Positions 60,073 through 64,000 of a stretch of 64,000 nucleotides of DNA are shown in pieces (position 1 is the first letter of the stretch; every line of letters starts with the position of its first letter). Source of the DNA: an uncultured Alphaproteobacteria bacterium. GTDB taxonomy: Bacteria > Pseudomonadota > Alphaproteobacteria > HIMB59. The position numbers and the translations under genes are program-made. The stretch lies in assembly GCA_902524245.1 (NCBI GenBank), contig CABZCN010000001.1, positions 372,001 to 436,000 of the forward strand, in the 5' to 3' direction. The notes beneath the pieces are model-generated. The model did not search any database. It was not told the DNA's origin and saw only the letters and a program-made list of their open reading frames with translations.

Positions 60073-61533
60073 ATGCAATATAATATGCTTAATAAAAAAG
60101 ATTCTATTGCAGTAATAGATATAGGGTCAAATTCAGTAAGATTGTGTGTATTTAGGGGCAATATGAGAAGCCCTGATGTGCTCTATAATAAAAAATTTTT
60201 TTGTGGGTTAGGTGAATACCTTCCAAAAACAAAATTGATCAGCAAAGAGGCTGAAAAAAAATGTATCAACTCAATAATTTTTTTTAACTCAATAATTGAA
60301 GAAATAAAACCTAACCACTCTGTCGCTTTGTGTACTGCAGCAATTCGAAATGCTTCTAACAAAAAACAAATTACAAATAAGATACAAAAAGTTTTTAAGG
60401 GAAAAGTTTTAACTTTATCTGGAAGACAAGAGGCCTCCTATGCCACACTAGGCGTTCGTTCTGCAATACCTAGGGCCAATGGGACCATTATTGATATGGG
60501 AGGTGGCAGTCTTGAATTAGCACAAATAACACCACATAAAATTAAAAATATATCTTCTTTTCCTTTGGGTATATTAAACTTCACTAAAGAACATAAAGAG
60601 CATAAAAAAATTAACAAAGAAATAAATTCAAAACATAAAAATCAAAAAATCTTCTATTTAATTGGTGGAGCATTTAGGACAATTGCAAGATGTTATATTT
60701 ATTTTAATAAATTGCCCTTTAATGAAATACACAACTTGAGTATCTCTCGGAAAAATTTTTATGAATTAAAATCAGAATTACAAAAAATTGGGATTGACGA
60801 CCTACAAAAAATTCCGAAAATTTCTGTCGACAGAATAAAACATATTCATATTGCAATAGAAGTATTGGACAAGGTGTTAAAATTATCAAACTGCGAGCAG
60901 TTTATTTATCCAAGATACGGGATTAGAGAGGGTTTCATTTACGAAAATCTTCCCAAAAAGCAAAGGCTTTTAGATCCAACTGAAATTTCTTTAGAATTAA
61001 TAGCTAAAAGTAGATGTCGTTTTTTAATATTTAATAAAAAGACTTTTGCTTGGATTAAAAATGTTTATTTAAAATTTATAAATTTAAAAATGTCCCCTAA
61101 CCAACTGAGAGTAATAAAACTCTCATGCATTATTTCAGATTTGGGATGGGAGCAAACAGCCAAAATTAGAGCTTCTTATGCATTCAACCTAATATTAAAT
61201 AGTCCTCTAGTAGGAATAGAACAATCAGAAAAAGTATTTATTGCATATTTAGTGTATTTAAGGCACACGAAAAATATCTTAGACCAAAGGGTTATTGAAA
61301 AAGAATTAAGTACCTATTTATCTTATTTATCAAGTGACGAAAAAAAGTTAGCTTATCAGATTGGGTGTGTATTAAATTTTTTATACTCTATAACTAAGGG
61401 TTCTTCTTTTTTATTAAAACAGCTTGATCTTAAATCTTTAACATTGGCAGAGCAAAAAAAGGTTTCGTCTATTCAAAAAGTACCAAAATCAGGCAAAACT
61501 GAACAGCTTTATAACCTAATTAGAAAATTTTAA
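60073..61533 (+). CDS. ppx: Exopolyphosphatase, Ppx/GppA family
   Basis: 486 aa. N-terminal phosphate-binding IAVIDIGSNSVRLCVF; second site GTIIDMGGGSLELAQI; YPRYGIREGFIYE ends the catalytic part, and a helical C-terminal domain of about 170 aa follows, as in longer alphaproteobacterial members. It degrades polyphosphate or pppGpp. Either ATG at 60073 or 60085 could be the start. Divergent from sixA-ppk, which makes the opposite reaction. Confidence 0.9.
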   Translation: MQYNMLNKKDSIAVIDIGSNSVRLCVFRGNMRSPDVLYNKKFFCGLGEYLPKTKLISKEAEKKCINSIIFFNSIIEEIKPNHSVALCTAAIRNASNKKQITNKIQKVFKGKVLTLSGRQEASYATLGVRSAIPRANGTIIDMGGGSLELAQITPHKIKNISSFPLGILNFTKEHKEHKKINKEINSKHKNQKIFYLIGGAFRTIARCYIYFNKLPFNEIHNLSISRKNFYELKSELQKIGIDDLQKIPKISVDRIKHIHIAIEVLDKVLKLSNCEQFIYPRYGIREGFIYENLPKKQRLLDPTEISLELIAKSRCRFLIFNKKTFAWIKNVYLKFINLKMSPNQLRVIKLSCIISDLGWEQTAKIRASYAFNLILNSPLVGIEQSEKVFIAYLVYLRHTKNILDQRVIEKELSTYLSYLSSDEKKLAYQIGCVLNFLYSITKGSSFLLKQLDLKSLTLAEQKKVSSIQKVPKSGKTEQLYNLIRKF

Positions 61534-61609
61534 TATTAGATTAATATTTTTTTAATTAAAATTACATAATCAATAAATCTAATATTCTTTGGTATTTGGA
61601 GAAAAAATA

Positions 61610-63169
61610 ATGAAATTATTATTATCAATGCTTTTAAGCTTTGTTTTTTTCAATGTAAATGCATTGGAACTTAATAAAATCTCAGGCTATTCAACTTTTT
61701 CATGGGACGAAGGTGGATCAGAAATTTTAGCTTACGACTCTCAAAGAAACAGAATATTTGTAACAAACAATCTAACAAAATCTATAGATGTTTTAGATAT
61801 TACAAGATTACCATATACAGAAAAATTAATTTCAATCAAACCAAGAGCAGGTGTTGGTGGAATAAACAGTGTTGCTGTTTCAGAACAAGCAGGTTTGCTT
61901 GCTTTAGCAATCGAGGCAGAAGACAAACAAGACAATGGTGCTGTTTTGTTCTATAATCTTAATACATTAAAATTGGCTTTTGGGTACTCAGTAGGTGCGC
62001 TGCCTGATAATGTTGTATTTACTCCGGATGGGAAATATGCATTGGTCGCCAATGAGGGTGAGCCAAATGATGACTACACTGTTGATCCCAAAGGATCTGT
62101 TTCAATTATTGATTTAAACAAATGGTTTGTTGGCCCTAGTGAAGATAAAATCAGAAATATAAACTTTTATTACAATGGGGCTCCAGAGGGTGGCAGAATT
62201 GTAAAACCTGGATCATCTTTTTTGTATGATGCTGAACCAGAGTTTATAGCAGTTAGCGGTGACTCTAAAAGAGCTTATGTAGCTCTTCAAGAAAATAACG
62301 TTATTGCAAAGATAGATATTAGTTTGGGCATAGTTACTGATTACTTTGGTTTAGGCTATAAAGATTGGTCTCAGTCCGCTCTTGATGCTTCGAATAAGGA
62401 TAACAGAGTTAATATACAGCCTTGGCCGGTTAAAGGAATGTATCAACCAGACACCATGGTAGTTGTCAGTAAAGAGATTAATGGTGAAATGTATGATTAT
62501 GTTTTAATGGCTAATGAGGGAGATGCAAAAGATTACGATGGATTCTCAGAAGAGGTAAGGGTCGCTGATTTAACTTTAGACCCTTCAGTCTTTCCTAATG
62601 CCTCAGAGCTACAAAAAAAATCAAATCTCGGTAGGTTAAAAACAACTACTACTATGGGAGATGCTGATGGTGACGGTTTTTATGAAGAAATCTATACCTA
62701 CGGCGGAAGATCTTTTTCAATTTTAGACGGTAATACCGGACAAATTATTTATGATAGCGGTAATGATATTGCTGTTAGAACAGCGTTTTCAGGTTTTTTT
62801 AACTGGAATGAGGATGCGGGATCTTTTGATGACAGAAGTGACGATAAAGGTGCAGAGCCAGAGGCTCTTACAGTTGGAGAAATTGATGGAAGAACAATAG
62901 CTTTTGTAGGTCTTGAAAGACAGGGCGGTATCATGATGTACGATATTACTGGTATGGTAAAACCAAAATTTCTTGGATATTTTAATGGTAGAAACTTTTT
63001 TGGAGATGGTACAAAACAAACTGGTGGTGACATATCTCCTGAATCATTAGTTTTTATACCTGCCGACAAGACACCTCCACTTTATCATGTCAGAAAAGGA
63101 ACTCCTTTATTGATTGGAGCCTATGAACTTTCGGGTTCAACTGCTATTTACGAAGTTATAATTGATTAG
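61610..63169 (+). CDS. Secreted choice-of-anchor I family protein
   Basis: About 519 aa. Signal peptide MKLLLSMLLSFVFFNVNA, then a beta-propeller-like body: NKSGYSTFSWDEGG-type opening, VFTPDGKYALVANEGEPNDDYTVDPKGSVSIIDL, MANEGDAKDYDGFSEEVRVADL, and GAEPEALTVGEIDGRTIAFVGLER. This pattern belongs to the choice-of-anchor I group, some members of which are annotated as alkaline phosphatases; activity is unproven. No C-terminal anchor is visible. The ATG at 61610 with GGAG upstream is preferred over the TTG at 61589. It lies behind ppx, but no clear PhoB box is seen in front. Confidence 0.78.
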   Translation: MKLLLSMLLSFVFFNVNALELNKISGYSTFSWDEGGSEILAYDSQRNRIFVTNNLTKSIDVLDITRLPYTEKLISIKPRAGVGGINSVAVSEQAGLLALAIEAEDKQDNGAVLFYNLNTLKLAFGYSVGALPDNVVFTPDGKYALVANEGEPNDDYTVDPKGSVSIIDLNKWFVGPSEDKIRNINFYYNGAPEGGRIVKPGSSFLYDAEPEFIAVSGDSKRAYVALQENNVIAKIDISLGIVTDYFGLGYKDWSQSALDASNKDNRVNIQPWPVKGMYQPDTMVVVSKEINGEMYDYVLMANEGDAKDYDGFSEEVRVADLTLDPSVFPNASELQKKSNLGRLKTTTTMGDADGDGFYEEIYTYGGRSFSILDGNTGQIIYDSGNDIAVRTAFSGFFNWNEDAGSFDDRSDDKGAEPEALTVGEIDGRTIAFVGLERQGGIMMYDITGMVKPKFLGYFNGRNFFGDGTKQTGGDISPESLVFIPADKTPPLYHVRKGTPLLIGAYELSGSTAIYEVIID

Positions 63170-63207
63170 TAATATTTATTTTACCCTCTCTAAATTAATA
63201 GGGAGGG

Positions 63208-64000
63208 TTAGATTAAATAGCTTTTTCTAAACTTGTCATTAATAAGTGCAATAGCTTTTTTTCCATCCTCAAGTGAAATCTTATCTGGCGGACCCCAAGC
63301 AGTTTTATTGACATCAACAATGTAAATTTTTTTCGTATCCCTATCTCTTAAAATGTCTAACTCCCCAAAATCTAGTTTAAATTTTTTACAAAATTCATTT
63401 ATTAAACTAATCTCTTCATTTTCAAATAAAGAACAAATTGAGACTATTTTTGAATAAACAGTTTTAGATTTAAAGCGATATTCTTTTTGAGCAAATTTCA
63501 CGTAAGCTAATACAATTTCATCTTTAACCCATACGACCCTATAATCGATAGCAAATTCGTTATAAATATTATTAATTAATTTTTGGTAAACCTTATTTTT
63601 ATAAATTTTAAATCCTAACGAAGAACTATTTATAATCTTCCCGTCATGTTTTGCATTTTGCTCTGATTTTTCTAAAATTGAACCATGAAAGTTTTTTGGA
63701 TCTAAGCTCAGAGAATAACCAAAAATCTCTAAGAAAACTTTATCAACATTAGATTTACTGATGTCAGTGCAATTTTTATTTATTACTATTTTTTTTGGAT
63801 TTCCAGAGACTTGGTAGTTACTATTAGTTTTGTCATAAAAATATAATTCTATGTCAGCTAGTTCTGGGGAGGACGTAAACCTAACTGGCAAGCCCCATCT
63901 AACTTTAGCTAAAGTATAAAGTGGATTCAAAGGCCTTCTAGGGTAACAGATTATTTTTTTTTTATTTGATGAGGTAGATTCATATAAGCTAATCAAAAAA
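63208..64000 (-). CDS. ATP-grasp-like protein, possibly partial at window edge
   Basis: At least 262 aa. Not firmly recognised, but the C-terminal FGELDILRDRDTKKIYIVDVNKTAWGPPD has the acidic and Asn residues of an ATP-grasp metal site, and the middle (DYRVVWVKDEIVLAYVKFA) fits the preceding strands. The N-terminal CYPRRPLNPLYTLAKVRWGLPVRF is distinctive. The frame is open to the window edge and the track start is a TTG, so the true start may lie outside. It converges on the choice-of-anchor gene with a 38-bp gap. The substrate is unknown; a ligase adding an amino acid or sugar-like unit is one possibility. Confidence 0.6.
   Translation of the reverse strand, partial: FLISLYESTSSNKKKIICYPRRPLNPLYTLAKVRWGLPVRFTSSPELADIELYFYDKTNSNYQVSGNPKKIVINKNCTDISKSNVDKVFLEIFGYSLSLDPKNFHGSILEKSEQNAKHDGKIINSSSLGFKIYKNKVYQKLINNIYNEFAIDYRVVWVKDEIVLAYVKFAQKEYRFKSKTVYSKIVSICSLFENEEISLINEFCKKFKLDFGELDILRDRDTKKIYIVDVNKTAWGPPDKISLEDGKKAIALINDKFRKSYLI

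Noticed and set aside
61560-61600. PhoB-like repeat before the choice-of-anchor I gene (ATTACAT AATC AATAAAT)
   Set aside because: Only one unit partly resembles the motif; too weak to claim.

Overview
The window looks like a piece of the chromosome of a streamlined, AT-rich marine alphaproteobacterium. This is inferred from gene order (mutM-rpsT-dnaA next to ubiE-coaBC-dut; fabA-fabB-fabI; rimI-miaB-phoH-ybeY-corC-lnt-trmB; RegB/RegA), from very short or overlapping intergenic gaps, and from the phosphorus-scavenging genes. A SAR11-like or HIMB59/AEGEAN-169-like organism would fit, but no 16S rRNA is present to decide. I found no tRNA, rRNA, insertion sequence, prophage or CRISPR array. Layout: 1-5756 (+) carries phosphonoacetate hydrolase (5' end outside the window), phosphonoacetaldehyde dehydrogenase, a UgpB-like solute-binding protein behind a PhoB-type box, a MetE-core-like protein, and an iron alcohol dehydrogenase of the phosphonoacetaldehyde-reductase type. 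5753-11601 (-) is a co-directional run: adenosine kinase, ahcY, metK (S-adenosylhomocysteine recycling), tsaE, amgK and murU (TsaE and cell-wall sugar recycling), trxA. 11969-15970 (+) is the class I ribonucleotide reductase operon nrdA-nrdB-glutaredoxin with a recognisable promoter and a 7-bp inverted repeat. 15977-27746 (-) holds polA, the redox regulators regA/regB, then gyrB-recF-dnaN-dnaA, rpsT and mutM. 27745-33650 (+) holds ubiE, a CoaC/CoaB pair split by one stop codon, dut, a ThiF/MoeB-like E1 protein, fabA-fabB-fabI and a small secreted protein of unknown function. 33710-40675 (-) is the nusA-infB-rbfA-truB-rpsO-pnp expression cluster, apparently without rimP. 40728-48612 (-) is trmB-lnt-corC-ybeY-phoH-miaB-rimI followed by a glycosyltransferase and a metallophosphoesterase that match the Agt/PlcP pair used to replace phospholipids with glycolipids under phosphate starvation. 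48674-49557 (+) has a SET-domain methyltransferase and diacylglycerol kinase. 49674-60061 (-) is a complete Pho block: sixA-ppk-phoR-pstS-pstC-pstA-pstB-phoU-phoB-arsC. 60073-63169 (+) has ppx and a secreted choice-of-anchor I type protein, and 63208-64000 (-) has an ATP-grasp-like protein running to or past the edge. The main theme is phosphorus economy: phosphonate breakdown, phosphate uptake and sensing, polyphosphate turnover, arsenate detoxification and probable membrane-lipid remodelling. Repeats with the 11-bp spacing of PhoB half-sites lie upstream of pstS and of the UgpB-like gene, and a 17-nt identical sequence lies upstream of both pstS and plcP. This suggests one regulon tying these distant loci together. 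Other unusual points are a MutM whose zinc-finger cysteines are all replaced, eight gene pairs joined stop-to-start with zero gap (often on TTG), divergent genes with overlapping start codons, and a structured element at 49561-49633.
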